Below are positions 51,479-61,217 of a stretch of DNA of 64,000 bases, piece by piece. The position numbers were made by a program, and so were the translations under genes. Source of the stretch: Alphaproteobacteria bacterium (GTDB lineage: Bacteria; Pseudomonadota; Alphaproteobacteria; Rickettsiales; UBA998); assembly GCA_004293935.1 (NCBI GenBank), contig RDZH01000014.1, positions 22,237 through 86,236 on the forward strand, read 5' to 3'. Position 1 is the stretch's first letter; every line of letters begins with the position of its first letter. Below the pieces are notes generated by a model. The model was given only the letters and a program-made list of their open reading frames with translations. It did no database searches and was not told the origin of the DNA.

Positions 51479-53578
51479 ATGCAGCATAAATTATACCAAT
51501 GGGAAAATAGCACGGCAGGTATTGCTAACCTAGAGATAAGCAAAACTTCCTTCGGTCGTAAGCAAGCGGTGCTTCGCTTTAACGATGAAGTGGATGCTGT
51601 TGCATTGAAAAATCTACCTGAAGCACTCAATAAAGCAGGTATCACGGCGTTCCCCGAATTAGACCCTGAAACAAACAAAGTCAATTTGGTGATGTATGGG
51701 TTCGGTAATGAATCGCGCATCATGAATATCATGCAGACGCATCGCTTGGTTGAGGGTTCGGTGCAAACGCAAACCTTTGATGTGCCAACGCCTGAAGAAA
51801 TGGCAGCGAAAAAATTGCGTCAAGAAGATGGTGTATTGGCATCAGCAGTAGCTTTTGTTGATCGTCATGCGCTTAGAATCCAAGCGGCTGTTGGTATGAT
51901 TGGGCATGGTTTGACTGGTCTTCTTGGGGTGAAATTGGGTGATAGTAATCGTGTTGCCAATGGTATATTTTATGGTGCATCCACCTCATTGCAGTTTATC
52001 TATGGTAGCGGTCAAGATGAAATTAACTTCCAACCAGTGATGTATAAAGCATCAAAATATCTTGAAGGTGAAAGTATATCCTTTGATAGCCATGTGGCGG
52101 GTGCGGATGCTGATAAAAATGCGCTACAAAAACTGAATCAGGTGATACATGATAATGCATTTGCTCTGAGCCATGCCATCGGTGGGTTTGGAGATGTTGC
52201 ACAGCTTCTATCAGGGTTGGCGGATAAAGAATATGGCTGGGGACGCGTAGGTCAGGGGGCATCAAGTTTGATTGGTTGCTTTGCGCAAATTTTTTGTGAT
52301 GAAGCCCCAGTTGACATGGAAGAAATGAAATATAAGAACGCCGTGGAGCAAGGACTTGCTTTTGTTAACGCTCATCCTTTGGCAATTGCAGGTAATATCA
52401 ACCTCTGGCAAAATTTTATGGGGGTTACAGATGCCCTGAACATGAGTCGGAAATTAGAAGATAATCGCCAAATGCTTCCGGGAAAGATTTTTGGAATTCA
52501 AGCAAATGCGATTGATAGCTATCACGGCGTACATGATGAGAAAATGGGGAAGGTTGCAAAAGCACTGGATAATTTGGTTCAAAGTGATGACTTTAAGAAG
52601 CTGGAAACTCCTCAAGCGCAATCGGAATTCCTTGTGAAGCATGCACAGAGTGCGTATAAAGGAGATGCAGAGATAACAGCGATGTTTGCTAAGCATGGAG
52701 ATAATGTTGATGAATTGCGTTCGCAATTAAACACGCGCTCTACAGAGCGTCTTGACGCTTACAAAATAGCTGAGCAGGTAAGCAGAGAACGAATGAGTGG
52801 CTCAGACTATGGCAAAATGAAGCCTGAGGAACAGGCAAGATTACTTACAAAAGAGCTTGATGAAAAGCTTACTCCACAGCAGAAGAAAGATGCTTTAGAG
52901 GTTAAACTCTATGAGGTGGAGCAAGGAAAAGATCGATTAGGCAAGAACACTGGCTATGCTAAAACAATCAAATCATTGCAAGAAGATGAAAAAGATCGCC
53001 GTGATCTTGCTGCTGCTAATTCTGAGTTTGCGCAAGGTAATACAGTTCGTGATATAACCCTCGGCGTTACCGCTCTTTATGCTCTCTCGTCTTATTTGAA
53101 TACGCGTGCGCACAAGACACGCCCTGCGGAATTCTCTAATGATGATGCCTATCTTGAGATGTATGCGCGTGTGGCGCAAGCAATTGTTGTTCTTCCTGAA
53201 GAAAAGCGCGATCAAGCGATTGATAAAGCATCGGTGTTCTTAGCATCGCAAAAAGAAGTGAAGCTCACATCGGATCATATTGCAGAGCAGGTGCGTGTGC
53301 GTGTGGAAGCGTTTGAGAAAGCACCATGGTTGGATGTGGAAACATCAAAAGAGCGTGTTTCTCGTATGGATATGGCGTTGGAATCCAGAAAATCTGAGCA
53401 ACGTGTGGAAGCGGGGGCGCACTTTGTGGCTACTCCTAAAGAGTCCAATAATATCGCTCCGACAGATGGTTTGCCATTGGAAAGCAAAGGGCAAGAACCG
53501 AAAGATAAGGTATCTGAAATTGCTTATGGTCAACGTGTTGTTGCTCCCGAGCAACTCGCTGCAGTACGTATGGCGTAA
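51479..53578 (+). CDS. member 3 of the unrecognised family
   Basis: A 699-residue protein that starts at 51479, where AAAGGA lies six bases upstream; the frame is open to 51299 but that part is an AT-rich leader. It is a distant relative of the two genes at 39474-43092. Resemblance is in the hydrophobic middle (GFGDVAQLLSGLADKEYGWG and SLIGCFAQIFCDEAP against GDVLFFLTALGDK and CNFSQSFI..YGEDD; NAHPLAIAGNINLWQNFMGVTD against EAHPTEAGVAVWNLGQAMVLTSG) and in the helical C-terminal module (AQAIVVLPEEKRDQAIDKAS, ending EQVRVRVEAF). It adds about 150 charged residues in between. No catalytic motif or signal peptide is seen. A terminator follows. Confidence 0.78.
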   Translation: MQHKLYQWENSTAGIANLEISKTSFGRKQAVLRFNDEVDAVALKNLPEALNKAGITAFPELDPETNKVNLVMYGFGNESRIMNIMQTHRLVEGSVQTQTFDVPTPEEMAAKKLRQEDGVLASAVAFVDRHALRIQAAVGMIGHGLTGLLGVKLGDSNRVANGIFYGASTSLQFIYGSGQDEINFQPVMYKASKYLEGESISFDSHVAGADADKNALQKLNQVIHDNAFALSHAIGGFGDVAQLLSGLADKEYGWGRVGQGASSLIGCFAQIFCDEAPVDMEEMKYKNAVEQGLAFVNAHPLAIAGNINLWQNFMGVTDALNMSRKLEDNRQMLPGKIFGIQANAIDSYHGVHDEKMGKVAKALDNLVQSDDFKKLETPQAQSEFLVKHAQSAYKGDAEITAMFAKHGDNVDELRSQLNTRSTERLDAYKIAEQVSRERMSGSDYGKMKPEEQARLLTKELDEKLTPQQKKDALEVKLYEVEQGKDRLGKNTGYAKTIKSLQEDEKDRRDLAAANSEFAQGNTVRDITLGVTALYALSSYLNTRAHKTRPAEFSNDDAYLEMYARVAQAIVVLPEEKRDQAIDKASVFLASQKEVKLTSDHIAEQVRVRVEAFEKAPWLDVETSKERVSRMDMALESRKSEQRVEAGAHFVATPKESNNIAPTDGLPLESKGQEPKDKVSEIAYGQRVVAPEQLAAVRMA

Positions 53579-53598
53579 ATAGAGCGTGCATACTATTG

Positions 53599-53640
53599 AA
53601 AAAAGGCTTGTTCATAGCAATGTGGGCAAGCCTTTTTTTT
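53599..53640 (+). terminator. terminator of the 699-residue unknown gene
   Basis: AAAAAAGGCTTG, a 16-base loop, CAAGCC and TTTTTTTT. It starts 21 bases after the stop. Confidence 0.9.
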
Positions 53641-53717
53641 GTGGTGTGATTGGTTTCATTGAGGATCACATGAGTTTTGGATGACGCTTGATTCTTGTCA
53701 TGCTCGCTTAAAGATAG

Positions 53718-53769
53718 GGTATTCATAAACTACTGTTGTTACTGGATTCCTGCCTACGCAGGAATGACG
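53718..53769 (+). repeat. short dispersed palindromic repeat (CTGGAT...AATGACG family)
   Basis: GGTATTCATAAACTACT and CTGGATTCCTGCC-TACG-CAGGAATGACG, the best-preserved copy: ATTCCTGC and GCAGGAAT are exact complements. It matches 20184-20237 over its whole length. It lies in the 300-base gap between the 699-residue gene and ychF, which holds no gene. Confidence 0.8.
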
Positions 53770-53874
53770 AATTTGTAGTGATATGGGTTATGCAGAAATA
53801 TCGATATAAAATAACGGATGCTTTTTCTCACAAAGCACGCTATAAGCGTAAATGAAAAAAAGGAGCGATGATAT

Positions 53875-54978
53875 ATGGGATTTAGTTGTGGGATTGTTGG
53901 GTTGCCAAATGTTGGAAAATCCACCTTGTTTAATGCATTGCTTGCACAGCAACAAGCGGAAGCGGCGAATTATCCATTTTGTACGATTGAACCGAATACG
54001 GGCAAGGTAGCTGTTCCTGATGAACGGTTGCAACGTGCCGCTGAAATTGCAAAATCGGCGCAGATCATCCCAACACAGTTAGAGTTTGTTGATATTGCGG
54101 GCTTGGTGCGTGGCGCAAGCAGAGGGGAAGGGCTGGGGAATCAGTTTTTGGCGCATATTCGTGAAGTGGATGCCATAGCCTATGTGGTGCGTTGTTTTAT
54201 TGATGATGACATTACGCATGTGGAAGGGCGGATTGATCCTTTGTCGGATTGGGAGATTATTGAGACGGAATTGATCCTTGCGGATATGGAATCGCTGGAA
54301 AAGCGTAAAGTCGCACTGGAAAAGAAAGCGCGGGGGAATGATAAGGAAGCCATGATGCTGTTGCCATTTGTGGAGCGCGGATTGGAGCTTGCGGCTGAGG
54401 GCAAACCACTTCGTTCGTTAATGGCGGGAGATAGCGAGGCACAAGCCTGTGTGCGTGGATTGAATCTGCTTACCACCAAGCCCGTGATGGTGATTTGTAA
54501 TGTCGCTGAGGACGATGCCGCATCGGGCAATGAGTTGACGCGTGCGGTGGCGCAGCGTTGCATAGAGCAAGCCGTGCCGTGTGTGGTGATTTCTGCACGG
54601 ATTGAATCTGAAATTGCAGGGTTGGAATCCGAACAAGAAAAATTGGAGTTTTTATCCTCCCTTGGGCTGAACCAAACGGGATTAGCGCGTATTATTGCAG
54701 AAGGTTATGGATTATTGGATCTCATCACCTTTTTCACCGTCGGACCAAAGGAAGCACGTGCATGGACGGTGCATCAGGGCGCACGCGCTCCGCAAGCAGC
54801 GGGGCGTATCCATAGTGATTTTGAAAAAGGCTTTATTCGCGCTGAAACTATTGCCTATGCTGATTATGTCACCTATCAGGGGGAGGCAGGGTGCAAAGAT
54901 GCGGGAAAAATGCGCTTGGAGGGGAAGGATTATCTGGTGCATGATGGGGATATATTCCATTTTCGCTTTAATGTTTAG
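53875..54978 (+). CDS. ychF: redox-regulated ATPase YchF
   Basis: YchF is a universal OBG-family P-loop protein that prefers ATP. The 367-residue protein has CGIVGLPNVGKSTLFNALL, the switch region DIAGLVRGASRGEGLGNQFL, a helical insertion (ESLEKRKVALEKKARGNDKE) and NxxE-type MVICNVAED in place of NKxD. The C-terminal TGS domain ends with GRIHSDFEKGFIRAE and the tail DYLVHDGDIFHFRFNV. AGGAG precedes the ATG. A pseudopilin gene follows after three bases. Confidence 0.98.
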   Translation: MGFSCGIVGLPNVGKSTLFNALLAQQQAEAANYPFCTIEPNTGKVAVPDERLQRAAEIAKSAQIIPTQLEFVDIAGLVRGASRGEGLGNQFLAHIREVDAIAYVVRCFIDDDITHVEGRIDPLSDWEIIETELILADMESLEKRKVALEKKARGNDKEAMMLLPFVERGLELAAEGKPLRSLMAGDSEAQACVRGLNLLTTKPVMVICNVAEDDAASGNELTRAVAQRCIEQAVPCVVISARIESEIAGLESEQEKLEFLSSLGLNQTGLARIIAEGYGLLDLITFFTVGPKEARAWTVHQGARAPQAAGRIHSDFEKGFIRAETIAYADYVTYQGEAGCKDAGKMRLEGKDYLVHDGDIFHFRFNV

Positions 54979-54981
54979 TGG

Positions 54982-55770
54982 ATGTTAAGTAAGTTGTGGC
55001 ATCATGACACTATGTCAGATGAACAAGGTTTTACACTTATCGAATGTGCCATTGTGCTTGCCGTCATTGGTTTGCTCGCAGGTGGGGTGATGGTTGGGCA
55101 AAATATGGTGGAATCCGCACGTATGCGCGCTGCCAATACCGAAGCGCAGCTTTATAGTCATGCGATAGGAATGTTTCATGAAAAATATGCGGGACTTCCG
55201 GGCGATCTCCCCAATGCAACGACTTTTTGGGGGGATAATCCCGCCTTATGTTCTGATGCGTCTATTGCGGATGGCGATCTTGGTACGTGCAATGGCAATG
55301 GTGATATGATCGTGCAATCGGTGAATCTGCCGAATGCGAGTAGCGAACAGATGCAAATGTGGACGCAGTTGTCACGCGCAGAATTGATTGCGGGGCGTTA
55401 TTCGGGCGCAACCGCTGCCACAGCCGATGGACTCGGAAGATATGATACGGGTGTTGCGGGGGTGAATGTTCCGCGTTCGGAGGCAGAAAGCCAAGCAAAA
55501 TGGAACAGTGCGAGTTTTGTGGCGGGCGCACCCGATGCATCCTTGTTTAATAGGGTTGCTAATTTCACCCTCACTCTTGCGGGCGCAGATTTTAGCGTGC
55601 AGCAAATGCATATGATCGATAAAAAACTTGATGATGGTCTGCCTGCCACGGGTATGATTTTTACGAATTGGAGATGCAGTACTGCATCAGATGGCAATAA
55701 TTTCACGGCTGCCTATGCCATGAATAATGCTAATGCTGTATGTGATATGTATATTATTCCGCGTTATTAA
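54982..55770 (+). CDS. type II secretion / type IV pilin-like protein (pseudopilin), copy 2
   Basis: The 262-residue product carries the prepilin signal EQGFTLIECAIVLAVIGLLAGG (Gly before Phe, Glu5 present). It shares the whole globular layout with the protein at 21123-21944: a short helix, AGLPGDLPNATTFWGD, a CNGNGD segment, WTQLSRAELIAGRYSG, and DKKLDDGLPATGMIF near the C-terminus. The two are therefore paralogues of one pseudopilin subfamily. Neither ATG 54982 nor the in-frame ATG 55012 has a strong ribosome binding site; 55012 gives a typical short leader. Its place behind ychF is unexpected and suggests an orphan pilin. Confidence 0.85.
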   Translation: MLSKLWHHDTMSDEQGFTLIECAIVLAVIGLLAGGVMVGQNMVESARMRAANTEAQLYSHAIGMFHEKYAGLPGDLPNATTFWGDNPALCSDASIADGDLGTCNGNGDMIVQSVNLPNASSEQMQMWTQLSRAELIAGRYSGATAATADGLGRYDTGVAGVNVPRSEAESQAKWNSASFVAGAPDASLFNRVANFTLTLAGADFSVQQMHMIDKKLDDGLPATGMIFTNWRCSTASDGNNFTAAYAMNNANAVCDMYIIPRY

Positions 55771-55834
55771 ATCAGGATCTAGAGTCGTTTGACAAAAAAT
55801 ACTTCATTTTTTCATCAGCTCTGCTTAAGTTGTT

Positions 55835-55865
55835 CTGGATACCCTTCTTAAGCGGGTACGACAGA
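55835..55865 (+). repeat. short palindromic repeat, diverged copy
   Basis: CTGGATACCC-TTCTTAA-GCGGGTACGACAG. The arms ACCC/GGGT are complementary and the CTGGAT...GAC ends match the 53718 family. It lies between the pseudopilin and the chemoreceptor-like gene. Confidence 0.55.
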
Positions 55866-55884
55866 CGATAGACGTAGGCAGGTT

Positions 55885-56937
55885 CTAAAGACTCATTAAA
55901 TCGCTTTCATGGAAGAGTTCTTGGTTTTGTTCGACAACGCCATACCAGCCCATGCCTTCATAGCCCATATATCCCGTAGCACGCGCAAAGGCGATAATTT
56001 GGTTATGCTCATTGCCGTAAGAGCCGCGTGACCCAAGAGTAATATCGAGAGGATAGTTCGTGAACAGTTCACGATTATCCGATGCAGCAATAACGCGTAA
56101 TTGACGATCAAGAATCAATACGCGTGTGCGCCGCCACTCATCTGCGGAAAAACATATTTCATTGGTGAACAGAACGCGTTTTTGCTCTGGCCAATCAAGA
56201 AAAGCCGCAAAGACCCCAAGTGGTTTGCCATAGACTTCCCCACGTTCACGCACGGGTGCTGCAAAACAGATGAGCGGAAGATTATTATGAAAAGAGCTTG
56301 CATGGACATCTTCCGACGTAAAATCATCGGTGGTTTGGCTGCGATAGGCATCACGAAACCAACGCTCCGCTCCCACTTGCGCGCCAACAACACTCGGATA
56401 TACTTGTGGGTTTGAACAGGAAATAACCGTTCCATTATTATCAATCAATAGGATATTGGTATAGATTTTTGTCATGCGATGCATGGAAATCATTTTCTTT
56501 TGGGCGCGATCAATCGCAAGAGGATTCATCGAGGTAAGGGCATCGCAAAAAGATAAACCACTACCCCACATCCGCACATCCAACATACGTTCATAGAGGG
56601 TGCGTGACATTAACTGCACGGTGTTATAGGCAATATCGGTGAGGCGTGTGCCTTCTAAATCTTTCACCAAGGCATCGGTAATTTCGCGCCCTTTTTCAAT
56701 GCGTCCAAGCACCGTCTGACGGAAATTGAGGGAGTTTTTCGATGCTTGCGAGGCAAGGTTTTTCACTTCGGATGCTACCACGGTAAAACCACGCCCTGCT
56801 TCGCCAGCGCGTGCTGCTTCGATAGTCGCATTAAGCGATAAGAGATTGATTTGACCCGCCACTTTTTCATTTAATGTGGCAAAGGCTTCAACATCGGAAG
56901 CGATTTTATTGATGACCATGAGCATTCTACGTGGCAT
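55885..56937 (-). CDS. soluble chemoreceptor-like protein with reversed domain order
   Basis: The 350-residue product opens with a methyl-accepting chemotaxis signalling tip: [33 protein letters not shown] and [19 protein letters not shown] at residues 10-65. It continues with a helix and then a sensor domain of about 200 residues ([21 protein letters not shown], a [13 protein letters not shown] segment, and [16 protein letters not shown]) that resembles a double-Cache or PAS-like sensor. Normal receptors have the sensor first, membrane helices next and the signalling tip last. Here there is no membrane helix and the order is reversed. The start at 56937 is set by AGAGGT seven bases upstream; the longer frame adds 41 implausible residues. 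No CheA, CheW or flagellar gene is in the window. Confidence 0.85.
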   Translation of the reverse strand: MPRRMLMVINKIASDVEAFATLNEKVAGQINLLSLNATIEAARAGEAGRGFTVVASEVKNLASQASKNSLNFRQTVLGRIEKGREITDALVKDLEGTRLTDIAYNTVQLMSRTLYERMLDVRMWGSGLSFCDALTSMNPLAIDRAQKKMISMHRMTKIYTNILLIDNNGTVISCSNPQVYPSVVGAQVGAERWFRDAYRSQTTDDFTSEDVHASSFHNNLPLICFAAPVRERGEVYGKPLGVFAAFLDWPEQKRVLFTNEICFSADEWRRTRVLILDRQLRVIAASDNRELFTNYPLDITLGSRGSYGNEHNQIIAFARATGYMGYEGMGWYGVVEQNQELFHESDLMSL

Positions 56938-57129
56938 ATGTACTACCTCTTTCAACGATTGTTGAAGCATGACTGAGACAATTATTTTTATAGCTCTATT
57001 AAGTCCTATATTGGTTAAAAAAACGTGTGCGTGCAGGGATAATGATGCAAAAACTTGCAAGAGGGCGCGTTATTATGGTATGGTACGTGCTGGTTGATGA
57101 TGCACAGACACATCTTAGGGAGATAAACC

Positions 57130-58059
57130 ATGGCAATGACAGACGCAGTACGCACGATTCTTTCTTATTATGAGCATGAACATGCGGGGACACTCAATCA
57201 ATTATCACGAATGATGATGCATGGTGCGCTTGGTGGGACAGGTAAGATGATTATTCTTCCTGTGGATCAAGGGTTTGAGCATGGGCCGGCTCGTAGTTTT
57301 GCGATGAATCCACCTGCCTATGATCCGTATTATCATTATCAATTAGCGATTGATGCAGGGCTTAATGCCTACGCTGCACCGCTTGGGATGCTTGAGGCAG
57401 GGGCGCGTCATTTTGCAGGATGTATTCCAACCATTCTTAAAGTGAATAGTGCCAACAGTTTAGCACCACGTACCGATCATCCAACGCAAGCCATCACGGC
57501 TTCAGTGCAGGATGCGTTGCGTTTGGGTTGTGTGGCGATTGGCTTTACCATCTATCCCGGAAGTGGCGAAACCTATACGATGTATGAGCAAATAAGCGCG
57601 ATGAGTTATGAAGCCAAGCAAGCGGGTTTGGCGGTGATTATTTGGTCCTATCCACGTGGGGGAGAACTCTCAAAAGACGGGGAAACGGCATTGGATGTTT
57701 GTGCGTATGCAGCGCATATGGCAGCATTATTGGGGGCGCATATTATTAAGGTGAAACTCCCAAGCGAGCATATTGAGCAGAAAGAGGCACGCAAAGCCTA
57801 TGAGGCAAACAAGGAAACATTCCATACGCTTGCTGCACGCGTTGCGCATGTGAAACAAGCATGTTTGGGTGGGCGACGTTTGGTTATTTTCTCTGGTGGA
57901 GCATCGAAAAGCCAAGGGGATGTACTGGAAGATACACGCGCTATTGCGCAAGGTGGTGGCGATGGTTCGATTATTGGGCGTAACGCCTTTCAACGTCCCC
58001 GCGCCGAAGCATTGAGCTTGCTGCAGGATATGGTTGCGATCTACCGAGAATATTGCTGA
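57130..58059 (+). CDS. class I fructose-bisphosphate aldolase (DhnA/FbaB type)
   Basis: The 309-residue protein belongs to the archaeal/bacterial class I aldolase family. It has KMIILPVDQGFEHGPARSF near 40, GYGI-like YPGSGETYTMYEQ, IIWSYPRGGELSKDGE, and the Schiff-base Lys in GAHIIKVKLPS near 205. The phosphate loops are IFSGGASKS and GGDGSIIGRNAFQRP. It cleaves fructose-1,6-bisphosphate into the two triose phosphates. AGGGAG precedes the ATG. Its stop overlaps the start of the RND pump gene by one base, an unexpected pairing. Confidence 0.92.
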   Translation: MAMTDAVRTILSYYEHEHAGTLNQLSRMMMHGALGGTGKMIILPVDQGFEHGPARSFAMNPPAYDPYYHYQLAIDAGLNAYAAPLGMLEAGARHFAGCIPTILKVNSANSLAPRTDHPTQAITASVQDALRLGCVAIGFTIYPGSGETYTMYEQISAMSYEAKQAGLAVIIWSYPRGGELSKDGETALDVCAYAAHMAALLGAHIIKVKLPSEHIEQKEARKAYEANKETFHTLAARVAHVKQACLGGRRLVIFSGGASKSQGDVLEDTRAIAQGGGDGSIIGRNAFQRPRAEALSLLQDMVAIYREYC

Positions 58060-61000
58060 TGCTTATCACGGATAGTTCGGTTAAACGTCCCGTCTTTGCG
58101 ATGGTATGCAGCATGTTGCTGGTTGCATTTGGGATGGTGGCATATATGAAACTTCCGTTGCGTCAATATCCTGATATTGATCCGCCTGTGGTATCCGTAG
58201 AAACGGTCTATCGTGGGGCAGCGGCTGCAACCATTGAATCACGTATTACACGGATTGTGGAAGATGCCGTCAGTGGGATTGAAGGCATACGCACGCTGCA
58301 ATCACTCAGTGAAGATGGGCGATCCGCCGTGACGATTGAGTTCACCTTAAAGCGCGATATTGAAGATGCCGCGAATGATGTACGTGATCGCATTGCACGG
58401 GTGACGCAAGATTTGCCTGAAGAAGCTGAACCGCCTGAAGTGTTTAAGGTGGATGCCAACACTGATCCTGTGATGTGGATTAATTTAGGCAGCACATCAA
58501 TGAATTCCCTAGCACTCACAGAATATGCGGATCGTGTGATTGTTGATGCTCTGGCGGTGGTGGATGGCGTGGCGCAAGTGCGTGTGGCAGGAGGGCGCAT
58601 CTATGCCATGCGGATTATGTTGCGCCCTGATGCGATGGCAGCGCACGGAGTCACCACGGAAGATATTGAACTGGCGTTACAACGTGAGAATGTTGAGCTT
58701 CCAGCGGGGCGTATCGAATCTACGCAGCGCGATTATGCCTTACGGTTGATGCGGGGCTATCAAACACCCGAAGCGATGGGGCGTTTGGTGGTAGGGCGTG
58801 GTGGTGATGGGCAAGTCATTCATTTGGAGCAGGTGGCAGAAATACGCTTAGGTGCAGAAAGTGAGCGTAATGAATTGCGTGGTAATGGTGAGCAGATGGT
58901 AGGGCTTGGGGTTATCAAGCAATCACGGGCTAATACGATTGATGTGGCGCGTAATGTGCGTGTAAAATTAGAGGAATTATCCAAAAATCTTCCGAACGAT
59001 ACACGGCTTTATCCCAGTTATGATTCGTCCTTGTTCATTTCAGCCTCGCTTGATGAAGTGTATGAAACATTAGTCATTGCCTTGATCTTGGTGGTGCTGG
59101 TGATTTATGTGTTTTTAGGGAGCTTACGTGCGACGATCATTCCCGCTTTGGCTGTTCCTGTATCACTCATATCAGCTTTTATGCTACTGTTATGGTTAGA
59201 TTATTCCCTAAACCTACTCACCTTATTAGCCATGGTACTTGCGATTGGTTTGGTGGTAGATGATGCGATCATCATGCTGGAACATATTCAACGCAAAGTG
59301 CAAGAGGGCGAACATCCGCTGCGTGCCTCATTGGAAGGAGCGCGGCAAGTGAGTATGCCGATTATTGCGACCAGTTTGGTGCTGTGTGCGGTATTTGTAC
59401 CCATCACTTTTTTGGCAGGTAATGTCGGGCGGTTATTCACTGAATTTGCGGTGACGATGATTGCGACTATTTTATTCTCGATGGTGGTAGCACTCACCCT
59501 TTCCCCAGCACTTTGCTCTATGATGCTGCGGCGTTCCTCCGCTAAGGGTGCATCGCTGCATCAATGGTTTGGGCGGATTGAGCAACGCTACAGCGCAAGT
59601 TTAGCGTTGAGTTTGCGTCATGGACGATGGATCGGATGTAGCGTGGTGTTGATGCTGGTGGCGATGGCGTTGCTCTATCGATCCCTCCCTGAAGAATTAG
59701 TGCCGTCTGAAGATCGGGGTGTGTTTTTTGTGCGCTTTGCTGCGCCTGAGGGGGCAAGCTATGGGTACGCCGAGCGTTATGCGCGCCGCCTAGAGCAGGA
59801 TTTAATGCCCTTGGTAGAACGTGGTGATGCAACGCGGATATTGATGCGTATTCCGGGAAATTTTTCTACGTCTGATGCGGTGAATAGCGGTTTAGCGATT
59901 GTGGTACTCACGCCGTGGGCGGAGCGAGCGCGATCGGTATTTTCGCTCGTGGGGGAGGTGATGCCGAAGATGGCAGGCTATGAAGGAGTTACCGTTTTTC
60001 CTATTATTCCGCAAGGCTTAAACCAAGGATTTCGTCAACCTGTGGAGTTTGTGGTACGTGGGTCAACCTATGAAGAATTGGGGCAATGGCGTGATGTGTT
60101 GCTTGAGAAATTCGCATCCTATCCGGGGATTACGGGGCTAGATTCGGATTATAAAGAAACGCAACCGCAATGGCGTATCCATATTCATCATGAACGGGCA
60201 GGGGATATGGGCGTAACACCCGCACAGATTGGTCATGCGCTTGAAACCTTCCTTGCATCACGACGCGTTACCACATTTGATCTGCATGGTGAAGAATATG
60301 ATGTGATATTAGAGGCGGATAGGGAGCTTTTGGGATCACGTGATGCGCTCATGGCATTGCGGGTGCGATCCGCAACTACGGGGGCAATGATACGCCTTGA
60401 TAATCTTATTGCTATTGAAGAAGTGGGAACGGCAGGGAAACTGAACCGTTATCATCGTCAACGAGCCTTGACTCTGAGTGCCAATGTCGCGGAAGGCTAT
60501 AGTTTAGGTGAGGTATTGGATTATTTAGAGGGCGTGGCGCGGGACACTTTGCCACCTACAGCAACGATTGATTATAAGGGGCAATCATTAGAATATCGTG
60601 ACGCATCATCGGATGCGATTTTTGTATTCATTATGGCACTTGTGGTGATTTATCTGGTATTAGCAGCGCAATTTGAGAGTTTTATTCATCCCTTAGTCAT
60701 TATGATGACTGTGCCTTTGGCATTATTATGGGGATTGATCGGCATGTGGGTGGGGGATGTGAGCATTAATCTTTATTCCATGATCGGGTTGCTGATGCTG
60801 ATGGGGCTTGCCACGAAAAACGGTATTTTGATTGTTGAGTTCACCAATCAGTTGCGTGATGAGGGTATGGATTATGGTGCAGCACTGATTCAGGCGGCAA
60901 CATTACGGCTGCGCCCCATCATCATGACATCGATCACCACGGTGATGGGGGCAGTTCCCTTGATTCTTGCTTCAGGAGCAGGGTCAGAGAGTCGCTATGT

Positions 61001-61136
61001 GTTGGGCATGGTGATCGTGTTTGGGGTGAGTGGGGCAACCATCCTCACGCTTTATGTGATCCCGTGGTGGTATGATGTGATTGGTAAATTTGGTGGTTCA
61101 CCGCATCGTGTTGAGAAGATGCTTAGTGAGTTGTAG
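58059..61136 (+). CDS. RND-family (HAE1/AcrB-like) efflux transporter permease
   Basis: The 1025-residue inner-membrane proton antiporter starts with SVKRPVFAMVCSMLLVAFGM, has two large periplasmic loops and 12 membrane helices, and keeps the proton-relay Asp pair in AIGLVVDDAIIMLEHIQ (near 400). The second half has YSMIGLLMLMGLATKNGILIVEF, with the Lys of the same relay. Such pumps need a periplasmic adaptor and an outer-membrane channel; neither gene is next to it, and the aldolase gene takes the usual adaptor place. A ATG at 58059 (TGATG overlap) is preferred over TTG 58053. Substrate unknown. Confidence 0.95.
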   Translation: MLITDSSVKRPVFAMVCSMLLVAFGMVAYMKLPLRQYPDIDPPVVSVETVYRGAAAATIESRITRIVEDAVSGIEGIRTLQSLSEDGRSAVTIEFTLKRDIEDAANDVRDRIARVTQDLPEEAEPPEVFKVDANTDPVMWINLGSTSMNSLALTEYADRVIVDALAVVDGVAQVRVAGGRIYAMRIMLRPDAMAAHGVTTEDIELALQRENVELPAGRIESTQRDYALRLMRGYQTPEAMGRLVVGRGGDGQVIHLEQVAEIRLGAESERNELRGNGEQMVGLGVIKQSRANTIDVARNVRVKLEELSKNLPNDTRLYPSYDSSLFISASLDEVYETLVIALILVVLVIYVFLGSLRATIIPALAVPVSLISAFMLLLWLDYSLNLLTLLAMVLAIGLVVDDAIIMLEHIQRKVQEGEHPLRASLEGARQVSMPIIATSLVLCAVFVPITFLAGNVGRLFTEFAVTMIATILFSMVVALTLSPALCSMMLRRSSAKGASLHQWFGRIEQRYSASLALSLRHGRWIGCSVVLMLVAMALLYRSLPEELVPSEDRGVFFVRFAAPEGASYGYAERYARRLEQDLMPLVERGDATRILMRIPGNFSTSDAVNSGLAIVVLTPWAERARSVFSLVGEVMPKMAGYEGVTVFPIIPQGLNQGFRQPVEFVVRGSTYEELGQWRDVLLEKFASYPGITGLDSDYKETQPQWRIHIHHERAGDMGVTPAQIGHALETFLASRRVTTFDLHGEEYDVILEADRELLGSRDALMALRVRSATTGAMIRLDNLIAIEEVGTAGKLNRYHRQRALTLSANVAEGYSLGEVLDYLEGVARDTLPPTATIDYKGQSLEYRDASSDAIFVFIMALVVIYLVLAAQFESFIHPLVIMMTVPLALLWGLIGMWVGDVSINLYSMIGLLMLMGLATKNGILIVEFTNQLRDEGMDYGAALIQAATLRLRPIIMTSITTVMGAVPLILASGAGSESRYVLGMVIVFGVSGATILTLYVIPWWYDVIGKFGGSPHRVEKMLSEL

Positions 61137-61217
61137 AAGACTTATCGCGTTGGGTCTGTCTTGCAAAGAGTGGTGTTTGGTGGTATGATGACGTATCGCT
61201 ATGTAGAGGTCACACAA

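Noticed and set aside
53780..53860. Another TATAGC-hairpin (GCACGCTATA near 53840)
   Set aside because: Only the right arm word is present; no matching left arm within 80 bases.
58208..58600. 130-residue minus-strand frame opposite the RND pump
   Set aside because: Ser/Thr/Arg-rich reverse reading of a clear coding region, with no start signal.
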